Part shown: in pieces, positions 53,021-62,775 of the stretch
How the letters are laid out: each line of letters starts with the position of its first letter
Position numbering within the stretch: position 1 is the first letter of the stretch
Source: Domibacillus indicus
GTDB lineage: Bacteria > Bacillota > Bacilli > Bacillales > Domibacillaceae
Assembly (NCBI RefSeq): GCF_000970685.1
Contig: NZ_LAJB01000002.1
Span: forward strand, 341,854 to 405,853
DNA length: 64,000 bases
Reading direction: 5' to 3'
Position numbers and translations under genes: made by a program
The notes under the pieces: model-generated
The model's input: only the letters and a program-made list of their open reading frames with translations
Told to the model about the DNA's origin: nothing
Database searches by the model: none

Positions 53021-54511
53021 TTACTTTACTTCTTGTAAATTGAACTGATACACTTTCACCTGATTCCGCCCGTTTTCTTTTGCGTTATACAGCGCCCGGT
53101 CTGCGCAGCGGATAAGCTGGTCGGGTTCTACCGCCTGTTCTGGAAGCATGGTGGCTGCGCCTACACTTACTGTGACGCTGGAGCTGACGGCAGACTGAAT
53201 ATGGGGAATTTGTAATGACACAATGGCTTTCCGCATGGTTTCCGCGATAAGGTGAGCTTGTTTTTCGTTTGTATCTGGAAGAATAACCGCAAATTCTTCT
53301 CCGCCGTACCGCGCAGCTGCATCGGCAGGGCGGGGAACGGAACCTGCTAAAGCAGCCGCTACTTTTTTCAAGCAGTCATCCCCTTCTAAATGCCCGTATG
53401 TGTCATTGAATTTTTTAAAATAATCAATATCCAGCATAATAAGAGAGAGAGGCTGCTGATAGCGGAGAGCTCGGTTCCATTCTTTTTCCAGCAAGCCATC
53501 AAACGTACGGCGGTTCGCAATGCCGGTCAATCCATCGAGAGATGAGATAGCCTGCAGGCGTTCATTGGCTTCCTGCATTTTTCTCTCTGCTTCTTTTAAT
53601 TCAGTAATATCCGTAAAAACACCCACATAATTCATCGTATTTCCGAATTTATCGGTTACTTCGCTTATATTAATTAACTCTGCGTATGCATGTCCATCCT
53701 TGCCCTTATTCCAAATTTCTCCTTTCCATTGTCCTGTATGCTTAAGATCCTTCCACATTTTCCGGTAAAACGCCGGATCATGCTTTCCCGACTTCAGCAT
53801 ACGGGGATTTTGCTGCAAAGCTTCTTCAGGTGAATAGCCCGTTATACTTGTAAATCCGCCATTTACAAAGACAATTTTTCCTTTCGCATCTGTAATCATG
53901 ATGCCCTGCTGGGTCGTTTCCAGGACCTTTTCAAACAGCTGCAGCTTTCTGAAATTCTCATTTGACCGCACAATATAGCTCGAAATATAGTAAATAACAA
54001 AGCCGCCGACTGCACATACTCCCCCGAAGTACAGGAGTGTTTTCGCTAACTTCTGCGTATCTTCCATCAAAAAAACGAGCGCAATGGAAACAAGGACCAC
54101 ACTGCCTGCATTCATCACCATAAATTTCCTGAATACTGTAAGATTTGTTTTACGTATGAGCGCACATGCCACAGTAAACAAAATAAAAATCACTACGGCT
54201 GTAACGGATGATTCGTTAACCCCAAATAAGAGCACCCGGCTTACTGAACAAATAATAGCTGCGATCGTTCCGCTCAGCATGCCGCCGTATATAACCGCCA
54301 AAATGATGGTGAAAAGCCGCAGGTCGATGATAATTGTCTCTGTTACCTGAATGGAAAAAGTCATTAAGATAATTCCAATTACGCCAGCAAAAACACCGCC
54401 CATAATTTTGGTTCTCTTTGACGAATACATCGGCTGATGCTTGAATGCTTCCCCTGAAACAGCTAAAAACGAGATGATAATTGCCAGATTGATAATTAAG
54501 TCTCTATACAC
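53021..54511 (-). CDS. Membrane diguanylate cyclase with PAS sensor domain
   Basis: A 496-residue protein: an N-terminal 5TM-LYT-like membrane region (about 1-180, about six helices), a PAS domain (about 195-310, TTQQGIMITDAKGKIVFVNGGF), a short coiled coil, and a GGDEF domain (about 330-490) with active site RYGGEEFAVILPDT, so c-di-GMP synthesis is expected. No inhibitory RxxD site is clear. GTG 54511 follows AGAGG. Signal unknown. Confidence 0.92.
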   Translation of the reverse strand: MYRDLIINLAIIISFLAVSGEAFKHQPMYSSKRTKIMGGVFAGVIGIILMTFSIQVTETIIIDLRLFTIILAVIYGGMLSGTIAAIICSVSRVLLFGVNESSVTAVVIFILFTVACALIRKTNLTVFRKFMVMNAGSVVLVSIALVFLMEDTQKLAKTLLYFGGVCAVGGFVIYYISSYIVRSNENFRKLQLFEKVLETTQQGIMITDAKGKIVFVNGGFTSITGYSPEEALQQNPRMLKSGKHDPAFYRKMWKDLKHTGQWKGEIWNKGKDGHAYAELINISEVTDKFGNTMNYVGVFTDITELKEAERKMQEANERLQAISSLDGLTGIANRRTFDGLLEKEWNRALRYQQPLSLIMLDIDYFKKFNDTYGHLEGDDCLKKVAAALAGSVPRPADAAARYGGEEFAVILPDTNEKQAHLIAETMRKAIVSLQIPHIQSAVSSSVTVSVGAATMLPEQAVEPDQLIRCADRALYNAKENGRNQVKVYQFNLQEVK

Positions 54512-54651
54512 AGTCCTGCCTCTTCCGGATAGTAAATTTGATCTATAACATTATTTTATTCTACAATGAAATAGCCGGCTAGACAACGTTTTCATTATTT
54601 ATTCACAAATTCCCATTTGTCACTTCGGAAAAAAGGACGCACATAACAAAA

Positions 54652-54680
54652 AAAGAGCAGCCCCTGTGTGACCGCTCTTT
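54652..54680 (-). terminator. Terminator of the 74-residue protein gene
   Basis: AAAGAGC (54652-54658) pairs with GCTCTTT (54674-54680) and overlaps the TAA stop; the minus strand continues with TTTG. Confidence 0.7.
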
Positions 54681-54903
54681 ATGCATTGTATTTTGCGAGA
54701 TATTTTTCTTTTGCCAGAGCGTAACGCTTGATATTCTCCTCTGTTTTTTCAGCGGAAGCAATATCATACAGCCTGGCCAGCTCATCAGCATCAAGGCGGA
54801 TATCCCTTATATCAATGCCCCCCAGGTTCTTTCCGTCAATTCGATTCAGTAAGGACTCGTCACCCGTAATCACCATTTTCTCGCCGGTATACATCATTTT
54901 CAA
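54679..54903 (-). CDS. Small soluble protein, unknown function
   Basis: A 74-residue charged protein without membrane segments; the N-terminal half looks beta (MKMMYTGEKMVITGDESLLN) and the C-terminal half helical, ending in repeated Lys/Tyr/Ala (KRYALAKEKYLAKYNA). TTG 54903 has AGAGG nine bases upstream and is followed by two in-frame ATG codons that could serve instead. No family recognised. Confidence 0.6.
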   Translation of the reverse strand: MKMMYTGEKMVITGDESLLNRIDGKNLGGIDIRDIRLDADELARLYDIASAEKTEENIKRYALAKEKYLAKYNA

Positions 54904-55048
54904 TGAACTGATCCTCTTTTCTGCGGGCCAGCACTCGCACGGACTGGATGCGCGGCTTTTCCCTCGTTTTCACATTCGATGCTGTTTAGTTTTTCACCGG
55001 CCGCCCATTTTATCCAATGCCGGTTTCAAGCGTCCCATCACCGGGCCG

Positions 55049-55435
55049 CTAATAAAAGACCAGTACATGCTTGTCCAGGTACTTATGAAAAAACCATTCC
55101 CCCGCTGCAATGCTGGCGGCAGAACTCAAGGAAACAGCCAGGATATCACCGCTCATAAACTGTGTTCTGATCATAAGCCAGATAATAAAGAAAGCAATTA
55201 TAGCGTCCGAAACAGCAGCAACGGCATTTCTTTGCGCAGGGTGTACATAACGCTTATAGTCTTTGCCTACTCCCTGGAAAACGATTAAATCCCCAAATAT
55301 ATAAGCAGTAATTGTCAGAACACCACTAATAAGAAGTGTGATTTTAAACGCCACGCCGCAAATGCCAGTAAGTATCACGCCAAGGATCGCCGCAGTCATA
55401 AGAAATTTAAGAACGATGGCTTTCATATGGACCAA
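55049..55435 (-). CDS. YndM-like four-helix membrane protein (DUF2512)
   Basis: A 128-residue protein with four membrane helices: VLKFLMTAAILGVILTGICG, ITLLISGVLTITAYIFGDLI, AAVSDAIIAFFIIWLMI and SSAASIAAGEWFFHKY. This fits the YndM/DUF2512 family of Bacillaceae, function unknown, often expressed in sporulation. TTG 55435 is chosen because AAGGAGG lies seven bases upstream; the frame to 55489 has no site. Confidence 0.8.
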   Translation of the reverse strand: MVHMKAIVLKFLMTAAILGVILTGICGVAFKITLLISGVLTITAYIFGDLIVFQGVGKDYKRYVHPAQRNAVAAVSDAIIAFFIIWLMIRTQFMSGDILAVSLSSAASIAAGEWFFHKYLDKHVLVFY

Positions 55436-56016
55436 CGCTATTCCTCCTTTTCTTTTCCAGCTGTTTACTACCCAAAACATAATAACCACCTGGCACCGGT
55501 TTAAAACCTCCTTCAGCTTTCGTATTGATTACTTGTTTCAGCCTGCCATGTTTCACAAGCAGCACAATGGCTCCAACTTTCCCCCGCTCTTTTTATACCG
55601 CCGCTACACCTGCTGCTTTAAAGCTGGAGATTTATAAATATCCGTATTAATATTAGTACCAACCCTGCTGCCGACACTAATATGCGTTTTCTTTCTCCGT
55701 TGGCGCCTGTTCACTGGAGACGGCTTCATGGATCAAGTCAACACTATCAGGATCATAAAGCCAGCGTAACGCGCCCTTGCAGAGGCCAGTGTGTTTTTTA
55801 ATGGATCGTATTGTTTAATAAAACATCCATCTTTTTATCCCCTTAATTGGCTTCCAGTTCTTTTACTTTAATTATAAAGCCATCTTAAAAACGATGGGCT
55901 TCAGTTAAATTTTTTAACAAGAGCATTTGACCATGTGTATCCATTTTCTGCATAATAAGCCTCCTGGTTGTTCATTCTATATATGTGAAATCCGACGAGA
56001 TGAAAGGAGCTTTTTC
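55436..56016. other. Intergenic stretch with one possible broken small gene
   Basis: About 580 bases between the YndM-like gene and the CotF-like pair. I see no intact gene of normal size. It contains the frameshifted small frame described at 55677-55830 and the presumed promoter of the CotF-like genes upstream of 56017, where TGAAAGGAGC is the ribosome binding site. The base composition is ordinary. Confidence 0.4.
55677..55830 (-). pseudogene. Possible small gene broken by a one-base frameshift
   Basis: ATG at 55830 has a strong AAGGGG site eight bases upstream and encodes MDVLLNNTIH before a stop. One base of shift at about 55800 continues as KKHTGLCKGALRWLYDPDSV and then about 20 more residues to TAG at 55677-55679, for a total of about 50 residues. 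The span is 154 bases, one more than a multiple of three. The shift lies beside a run of six A (minus strand). It may be a sequencing error, a decayed gene, or chance. Confidence 0.35.
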
Positions 56017-56286
56017 ATGCAGAATAACCAAGCGCCCATTCCTTATCCGCCCAGAGCTCTCTCAACAAAAGATCTGCTTTATTTAAAGGATGCTTTATCG
56101 TGGGAGCTTCTTGCCTTTAAGAAATTTCATTTCTTTGCCCAGCAGGTAAGCAATCCAGATATCCAGCAGGCACTCGACAGAGCAGGAAAAATGCACCAGG
56201 ACCACTTTCAAAAGCTGCTTGCCCATCTGCAGGTCGATAACAATGCTGCATTAGCCAGCCTGCCCGAACAGCAGCAGGGGCAATAA
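56017..56286 (+). CDS. CotF-like spore coat protein, small
   Basis: An 89-residue protein: Pro-rich start (QAPIPYPPRALS), then a helical region STKDLLYLKDALSWELLAFK and FAQQVSNPDIQQALDRAGKM, ending in Gln-rich sequence. The helices match the ferritin-like CotF coat protein family, which often comes as tandem genes. AAAGGAG precedes ATG 56017. The next gene begins 20 bases later in the same direction. Confidence 0.75.
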   Translation: MQNNQAPIPYPPRALSTKDLLYLKDALSWELLAFKKFHFFAQQVSNPDIQQALDRAGKMHQDHFQKLLAHLQVDNNAALASLPEQQQGQ

Positions 56287-56306
56287 ACGAAACGGAGGCG
56301 GAATAA

Positions 56307-56645
56307 ATGTCAAACCAGCAGAACCAGAATCAAATTGCCAATCCTCAGACAGGGCAATTGCCAAAAGTAAAAAGTCCCGATATGAACGACCGGGATTTTC
56401 TTAATGATGGCCTCAGCACCTGTAAATATTTAACGGACAGCTTAAATATTGCTGTACGCGAAGCAAGCCACGAACAGCTGTATTCGGACATGCTTCAGAT
56501 TCTTACCGAAACACATCAAAGCTGCCGTGAGCTTTATCATTTGATGTTTCAAAACGGCTGGTACAAGCTTGAAGCCGAGGAACAGCAGAAAATTGATAAA
56601 GCGTATAAGCAATTTGGCAATTACTCTTCGCAATTTCCTTATTAA
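56307..56645 (+). CDS. CotF-family spore coat protein
   Basis: A 112-residue protein with Gln/Asn-rich start, then MNDRDFLNDGLSTCKYLTDS and a four-helix CotF-like domain (SDMLQILTETHQSCRELYHL; FQNGWYKLEAEEQQKIDKAY). Typical of the spore coat CotF/YhcQ family. GGAGG precedes the ATG. With 56017-56286 it forms a two-gene unit that probably responds to mother-cell sigma factors, though I cannot see the promoter for certain. Confidence 0.8.
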   Translation: MSNQQNQNQIANPQTGQLPKVKSPDMNDRDFLNDGLSTCKYLTDSLNIAVREASHEQLYSDMLQILTETHQSCRELYHLMFQNGWYKLEAEEQQKIDKAYKQFGNYSSQFPY

Positions 56646-56697
56646 ATGCAAAATTAACTCCAATTTATCATCAAAAGTTTTCATTATTTGAACAAAA

Positions 56698-56757
56698 AAT
56701 ACGTCACTCGCACTTCTTTTCATATAAAGAACTGCAGGTGACGTATTCATTTTTTAT
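56698..56757 (+). terminator. Terminator of the CotF-like pair
   Basis: AATACGTCAC (56698-56707) pairs with GTGACGTATT (56738-56747), with an inner TTCTTT/AAAGAA stem, then CATTTTTTAT. Confidence 0.9.
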
Positions 56758-56771
56758 ACTTTTAAAGCATG

Positions 56772-56907
56772 AGACTGTTTCTTTTAAGAAACTTTCAGAG
56801 TGTAGACAAAGTTAGAAAGCAGGCTGATTGAAAACGTTTAGCTTTCCAGAAACGCAGCCGGCAAGTGACGCCGAAAGCGAACGTTTGTCAACAGCCTGAC
56901 TGTTTTT

Positions 56908-56919
<12 letters not shown>
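56772..56919. repeat. Gene-end repeat element between duplicated gene-end hairpins (pbuX copy)
   Basis: GACTGTTTCTTTTAAGAAAC (56772-56791, then TTT) and GACTGTTTTTTTAAGAAAC (56898-56916, then TTT) flank an insert of about 104 bp that begins CAGAGTGTAGACAAAGTTAG and ends CAACAGCCTGA. The proximal copy includes the pbuX stop codon and last two codons. The insert matches the element at 24.7 kb but lacks about 37 bases of its middle. Both ends again pair as GCAGGCTG / CAGCCTG. Confidence 0.75.
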
Positions 56920-58817
<1,898 letters not shown>

Positions 58818-58824
58818 TCAGGCA

Positions 58825-58881
58825 CAAAAAAGCCTGAAGCGCAACGTATTCCTCAAAAAGAGTGAACAATGCCTTCAGGCA
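58825..58881 (-). terminator. Riboswitch-controlled terminator of xpt-pbuX
   Basis: On the minus strand GCCTGAAG (58880-58871 region) pairs with CTTCAGGC (58839-58832), with an inner CUC/GAG stem, followed by TTTTTT. Upstream, GAGTGAACAA (the 3' strand of the aptamer P1 and its extension) can pair with TTGTTCACTC inside the terminator loop, giving the antiterminator used when no purine is bound. A further GCCTGAAG at 58823-58816 can pair with the same CTTCAGGC arm. Confidence 0.85.
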
Positions 58882-58910
58882 GCGAACAGGAAAAAATCCG
58901 TTCTCTTGTT

Positions 58911-58980
58911 CACTCATAGTCGGATCATTTACGGTGTTCCGGTAGAAACTTGCAGGCCAATTCCTGCGATTATATGAGTG
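58911..58980 (-). ncRNA. Guanine-class purine riboswitch aptamer
   Basis: On the minus strand the aptamer begins CACTCATATAATCGCAGGAA, continues with AAGTTTCTACCGG and CCGTAAATGATCCGACTATG, and closes the P1 helix with AGTG. The specificity base in CCGACTATG is C, as in guanine/hypoxanthine aptamers (adenine aptamers have U there). L2 and L3 loops with the conserved GG/CC pairing are present. Purine binding should close P1 and allow the terminator at 58825-58881 to form, shutting off xpt-pbuX. Confidence 0.95.
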
Positions 58981-59105
58981 AATATGTTTGAATTGATAGT
59001 CATTATAATAGCATAACAATCAGAAAAATCAATACAAAACACGAACATTTTTAATTTTACTTTTCAGATTATTCGTTAAGATTCATTTGTTTTTCAACAC
59101 AGGGG

Positions 59106-59142
59106 AGGCCTTCGATAATGAATATCGAAGGCCTTTCTTTTG
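59106..59142 (+). terminator. Hairpin downstream of ypsC with plus-strand T-run
   Basis: AGGCCTTCGATA (59106-59117) pairs perfectly with TATCGAAGGCCT (59123-59134), followed on the plus strand by TTCTTTT. On the minus strand, where the ypsC message arrives, no T-run follows, so it may act as a message-end stabiliser or stop antisense transcription. The 59000-59105 stretch beside it holds no gene. Confidence 0.6.
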
Positions 59143-59177
59143 GCAGCTGTCAGCCTTTCCTGCTTGGGCAGGAGCGC

Positions 59178-60314
59178 TCAGCTTTCGCGGCGCGGCGGGC
59201 GTTTGCCCCAGTACTGGTAGTAATCGCAGCGGATAAAGCCGTTAAACAGCTTCCGTTTTTTCGTGGCCGGGCGGCCGTAGAACTGCTCGAATCCTTCGTG
59301 GGATGTTAAAAGGTAAATCGACCAGGTATCAAGCTTTTTAAATGCTTCCCCTAAATCGGCATACAGCTTTTCAACACTGGGGCGGTCGCTCAGCCGTTCC
59401 CCGTATGGCGGATTGCCGATGATTACGCCGTACTCCTTGCCGGTTTGAAATGCAGTGGCGTCTCCCGTGCGAAAACGGATCAGGTCACCGAGCCCCGCTT
59501 CAAAAGCATTGGCTTTTGCAATATCCGCCATGCGCGGGTCCAGGTCAATGCCTTCGATATCAAGCGGCTGGTCATAGTTAGCTTTATCCTCCGCCTCGAC
59601 GCGCACTTCATCCCAGATACGGTCTCCAATCCACTCCCACTGCTCTGAGATAAACTCCCGGTTAAAGCCGGGTGCAATGTTTTGGCCGATCAGCGCCGCC
59701 TCGATCGGAATCGTTCCAGAGCCGCAAAATGGGTCCACAAACGGTTTGTCGGGATACCAGTTGGTCAGCTTGACAAGCGCGGCCGCCAGTGTTTCCTTGA
59801 GCGGCGCTTCGCCCTGGCCGGACCGGTAGCCCCGCTTATGAAGGCCGGCGCCGCTTGCATCAATGGTCAACGTCACTTTGTCCTTTAAAAGAGCCACTTC
59901 AAGCGGAAAGCGGGCACCGGTTTCCGCAAGCCATGTTTCAACGCGGTAAGCGGATTTCAGCCTCTCCACGATCGCTTTTTTTACAATGGCCTGACAGTCA
60001 GACACGCTGAACAGTGTGGATTTAACTGATTTCCCCTGTACCGGGAATGAGGCATCCTTCGGCAGGTATTCTTCCCATTTGAGTGCTTTTGTTTTTTCAA
60101 AAAGCTCATCAAAAGTTTTCGCCGTAAATTCCGCGACTACGACCTTTACCCGGTCTGCGGTGCGAAGCCACATATTGCATCGGGCAATCGCCAAAGCGTC
60201 TCCTTTAAAATAGACTTTTCCGTTTTCTGTACGGGGTTCATATCCGAGATCTTTTACTTCTTTCGCTACAATGGCTTCAAGCCCCATCGCAGCGGTTGCG
60301 ATTAATGTGTACAT
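59178..60314 (-). CDS. ypsC: YpsC, RlmL-like 23S rRNA guanine N2-methyltransferase
   Basis: A 378-residue enzyme with an N-terminal ferredoxin-like and THUMP domain (about 1-160; IATAAMGLEAIVAKEVKDLG, CNMWLRTADRVKVVVAEF) and a methyltransferase domain with FVDPFCGSGTIPIEAAL (SAM site) and IIGNPPYGERL (NPPY catalytic motif for an exocyclic amine of guanine). E. coli RlmL modifies 23S rRNA G2445. ATG 60314 follows AAGAGGG; the frame to 60392 extends upstream without a site. Located just after rnpB, as in B. subtilis. Confidence 0.92.
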   Translation of the reverse strand: MYTLIATAAMGLEAIVAKEVKDLGYEPRTENGKVYFKGDALAIARCNMWLRTADRVKVVVAEFTAKTFDELFEKTKALKWEEYLPKDASFPVQGKSVKSTLFSVSDCQAIVKKAIVERLKSAYRVETWLAETGARFPLEVALLKDKVTLTIDASGAGLHKRGYRSGQGEAPLKETLAAALVKLTNWYPDKPFVDPFCGSGTIPIEAALIGQNIAPGFNREFISEQWEWIGDRIWDEVRVEAEDKANYDQPLDIEGIDLDPRMADIAKANAFEAGLGDLIRFRTGDATAFQTGKEYGVIIGNPPYGERLSDRPSVEKLYADLGEAFKKLDTWSIYLLTSHEGFEQFYGRPATKKRKLFNGFIRCDYYQYWGKRPPRRES

Positions 60315-60407
60315 GTACACCCTCTTTTCATTTCGGTTCGTTTCATTTTTTTCATAAATGTTTATTTGCGCTAACGTTTCATAAAAAAGCAATGGTCCGT
60401 AAATAGA

Positions 60408-60436
60408 ACAAAAGCTCCCCTGAAAAGGAGAGCCGC
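60408..60436 (-). terminator. Terminator of rnpB
   Basis: GCTCTCCT-TTTC-AGGGGAGC stem (60413-60433) followed on the minus strand by TTTTG, about 20 bases after the RNA's 3' end. Confidence 0.85.
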
Positions 60437-60449
60437 TTTTTTATCATTG

Positions 60450-60867
60450 TGTAAACCCTGAATAACGTTCTGTAAGCCATGTTTTGTACCATCGTACTGC
60501 AAACAGCCAGGGTATGGCCTCGTACTCCGGTGGCAATCATCTATCTGCGAAAAACAGCTGTTTTTCACCTTTCCTTCCGTTCATTTCCGTCCGGAAAGTG
60601 CCCCTACCAAAATTTGGGTTGCTCGCTCGCGGGGTTTACCTCGTTCCACCTCTGCCATTTCTGGCCGAGCTACGTCACTGTGGCACTTTCAAGGTATTCA
60701 CACCATATCTGTAAGACGTAGGTGCTTTCCCTGCCGTCAGCAATAAATGCTGCCCTGGCTTATGATTTCGCCAGGCACGATCACTACAGGCATCTCAGCA
60801 CTGTGCGAGCATGGACTTTCCTCTGCAGCCATAAAGACTGCAGCGATTACCCAAACGCTATTCGATT
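60450..60867 (-). ncRNA. rnpB: RNase P RNA, Bacillus type B
   Basis: Read on the minus strand this region follows B. subtilis rnpB closely: GGGTAATCGCTGCAG near the 5' end, GAGGAAAGTCCATGCTCGCA (P4 5' strand and J region), GAGCGAGCAACCCAAATTTT, GTAGGGG, and near the 3' end CAGATAGATGATTGCC (P4 3' strand) and ACAAAACATGGCTTACAGAA. Length about 418 nt matches type B. It processes the 5' ends of precursor tRNAs. The ends are estimated from the alignment by eye and could be off by a few bases. Confidence 0.95.
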
Positions 60868-60913
60868 TCATTTCTCCATTATAAGAGATGAATTGCTGTT
60901 TCGCAATGGTAAT

Positions 60914-61243
60914 TTATTCATTATGAAGACGATCACCAAAAACATGGCGTTCCAAGTTCGATAACCGTTTTAAAATATCAAAATTGGTTGAACCAGGAGC
61001 CGGCTGCTGCTGGCGGATCGGCGCTTCCGGAATTGGTTTCCGGGCCGCGATGGAACTGTTTTCTTTTTTCAGCCTCAAGTTTTCCTGCTGCAATTCTTCA
61101 ATTGCCTGCTGAAACATTTCATAGTCTTTTATAACAAGATCTAAAAATTGATCCACTTCATCGGGATTATATCCACGCATAGAAGTTTTAAATTCTTTTT
61201 CAAGGATGTCTTTCCCCGTTAGTTTGATTTTATCCGACAACAT
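60914..61243 (-). CDS. gpsB: Cell division protein GpsB
   Basis: A 109-residue DivIVA-like coiled-coil protein: the N-terminal domain KIKLTGKDILEKEFKTSMRG with YNPDEVDQFLDLVIKDYEMF binds PBP1 and membrane, followed by a coiled coil, a Pro/Gln-rich linker and the C-terminal trimerising segment FDILKRLSNLERHVFG. It shuttles between septum and lateral wall synthesis. AAGGTGGTG precedes the ATG. Position beside rnpB is conserved. Confidence 0.95.
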   Translation of the reverse strand: MLSDKIKLTGKDILEKEFKTSMRGYNPDEVDQFLDLVIKDYEMFQQAIEELQQENLRLKKENSSIAARKPIPEAPIRQQQPAPGSTNFDILKRLSNLERHVFGDRLHNE

Positions 61244-61348
61244 TGTCGCGCACCACCTTCATCGAGTCCTGCCTCTTTTCGTTAATTGTTTCAAAAACAG
61301 GATCGTTTGTCAATTGGAAAGCAGGCCGCAGACGAGTTTTTCCCTTCC

Positions 61349-61456
61349 TTACAGCAAAGCATAAAAACTATCTTTTAAATTCGTCAACACAAACGCCGTC
61401 AAGCCGATAAACACGAAAAATAAAACTAGAATTGCACGATACAACCTGTCATTCAC
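61349..61456 (-). CDS. Possible 35-residue single-helix membrane protein
   Basis: GTG 61456 to TAA 61349 would encode MNDRLYRAILVLFFVFIGLT followed by 15 residues ending LKDSFYALL, a plausible single membrane helix between two charged ends. The ribosome binding site is poor (GGG directly before the start). B. subtilis has ypsA between gpsB and the yprB region; here the 300-base gap (61244-61545) holds only this frame. Confidence 0.35.
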   Translation of the reverse strand: MNDRLYRAILVLFFVFIGLTAFVLTNLKDSFYALL

Positions 61457-61545
61457 CCCATATTTATAGTTTACCTGTAAAACAACCAATTTCCATTTTA
61501 CGTTGTTTTCAAAAAAGTTACAACTGAATGACGACTGTTTTCGCG

Positions 61546-62763
61546 TTATTTTGACAATTTTTTTTGCAATCGCTGCAAACGGTGCTCCAATGCGCTTTTT
61601 ACGCCTTCATTTTTCAAGTTCTGCTCAAGCGCCCAGCTTGTCTCCTGTAATGATTTAGGGATATCCTTCCACTTGTGTTCATACATTTTTGCCAGCTCAA
61701 CAGCTGCCTCAACCGCCCGTTTTCCTTCCGCCTGCCGCACACGTTGAAATAAGGCCGCCGCTTCCTCAAAGGACTTCTCCCGCTTATGCTGCATCGCAAG
61801 GCGGTAAGCCGCATCTAGCGCGACTTCTGTTTCAGTGCTCCGGGCTGACTGCTCAAACGATTTTTTCGCAGCTGCCCGGTTCCCGGACGCTTCAAACCAT
61901 TTTCCCACTTCGAGCGCCGTCTGGCTGTCAGCTGGCCCTTTTTGATCAAGCACCAATCGGCTGATATGTGTGTAGAGCGTAATCAGACTTAAAATGTCCC
62001 GTTCATTGTGCTTCATAACCTCAAGCACCCCTTCAGGATCTCCCCGCTCGACAAAATCAAAATAAATAATCGGTGCCAGGTGGCCGGGTACATCATTAAT
62101 CCGTTCAAGCCCGAGATGCTCTTTTTCCACATTCACGAGCTTAACCGATTCCATTGTATGCTTAAAAAGCCGCCGCGATGCATGGTATAAATCAAAATGG
62201 CCAAAAGCCGGCAGAGCCGGCACTTTATCGCGAACGAAGGTATGGCGCGACTTTACCTGCGGCCAGTCAAACGACTTCCCATTGTAGGTGACAAGCGTTG
62301 TATAGTCGGTTTCCTGCAGAAACTTTGCATAAAGAGCGGCTTCATTGCCCGGTGACGGCAGAAAATACTGCCTGACCGTCACCCTGCTGTTATGAATACG
62401 GGCGGTGCCAAGCAGAAAAATTACGCTTCCGCTGCCGCTCAGCCCGGTTGTTTCAATATCAAAAAAGAACAAATCAGACGTCGCAAAGCCTTTTGCGGAC
62501 AGTGGGTGGTACCCTTCAAACGAGCTCCATTGCCCAATTGTTTTTTGGGCATCCTGAAATGTATAAAGGCCATGTGCCGTCTCAATATCATAATGTGTTT
62601 CCCGCGTAATGCAGTACTCGCCGTCAAATTCAAAAAGCTCCGCCCCCGCTGCTTCCCATGCCTCCCAAAACCGGATGGCTTTTGGCGCTTCTATTTTTGG
62701 GGCTGGCGGCTCCTCGCGCACAATATGTTTTTTGAGCCGCTGCAGTTTTTTTGCCATGCTCAT
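61546..62763 (-). CDS. mrfB: MrfB (YprB), RNase H-like 3'-5' exonuclease of mitomycin repair
   Basis: A 405-residue protein. An exonuclease domain (about 90-265) starts LFFFDIETTGLSGSGSVIFL (DxE metal ligands), continues with TYNGKSFDWPQVKSRH (Asp) and ends near NERDILSLITLY (final Asp). A C-terminal TPR-like helical region (about 280-400) follows. In B. subtilis MrfB works with the MrfA helicase in a UvrA-independent pathway for mitomycin C lesions. ATG 62763 has AAGGAG eight bases upstream. It follows mrfA by 12 bases. Confidence 0.92.
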   Translation of the reverse strand: MSMAKKLQRLKKHIVREEPPAPKIEAPKAIRFWEAWEAAGAELFEFDGEYCITRETHYDIETAHGLYTFQDAQKTIGQWSSFEGYHPLSAKGFATSDLFFFDIETTGLSGSGSVIFLLGTARIHNSRVTVRQYFLPSPGNEAALYAKFLQETDYTTLVTYNGKSFDWPQVKSRHTFVRDKVPALPAFGHFDLYHASRRLFKHTMESVKLVNVEKEHLGLERINDVPGHLAPIIYFDFVERGDPEGVLEVMKHNERDILSLITLYTHISRLVLDQKGPADSQTALEVGKWFEASGNRAAAKKSFEQSARSTETEVALDAAYRLAMQHKREKSFEEAAALFQRVRQAEGKRAVEAAVELAKMYEHKWKDIPKSLQETSWALEQNLKNEGVKSALEHRLQRLQKKLSK

Positions 62764-62775
62764 CTTGGACACTCC

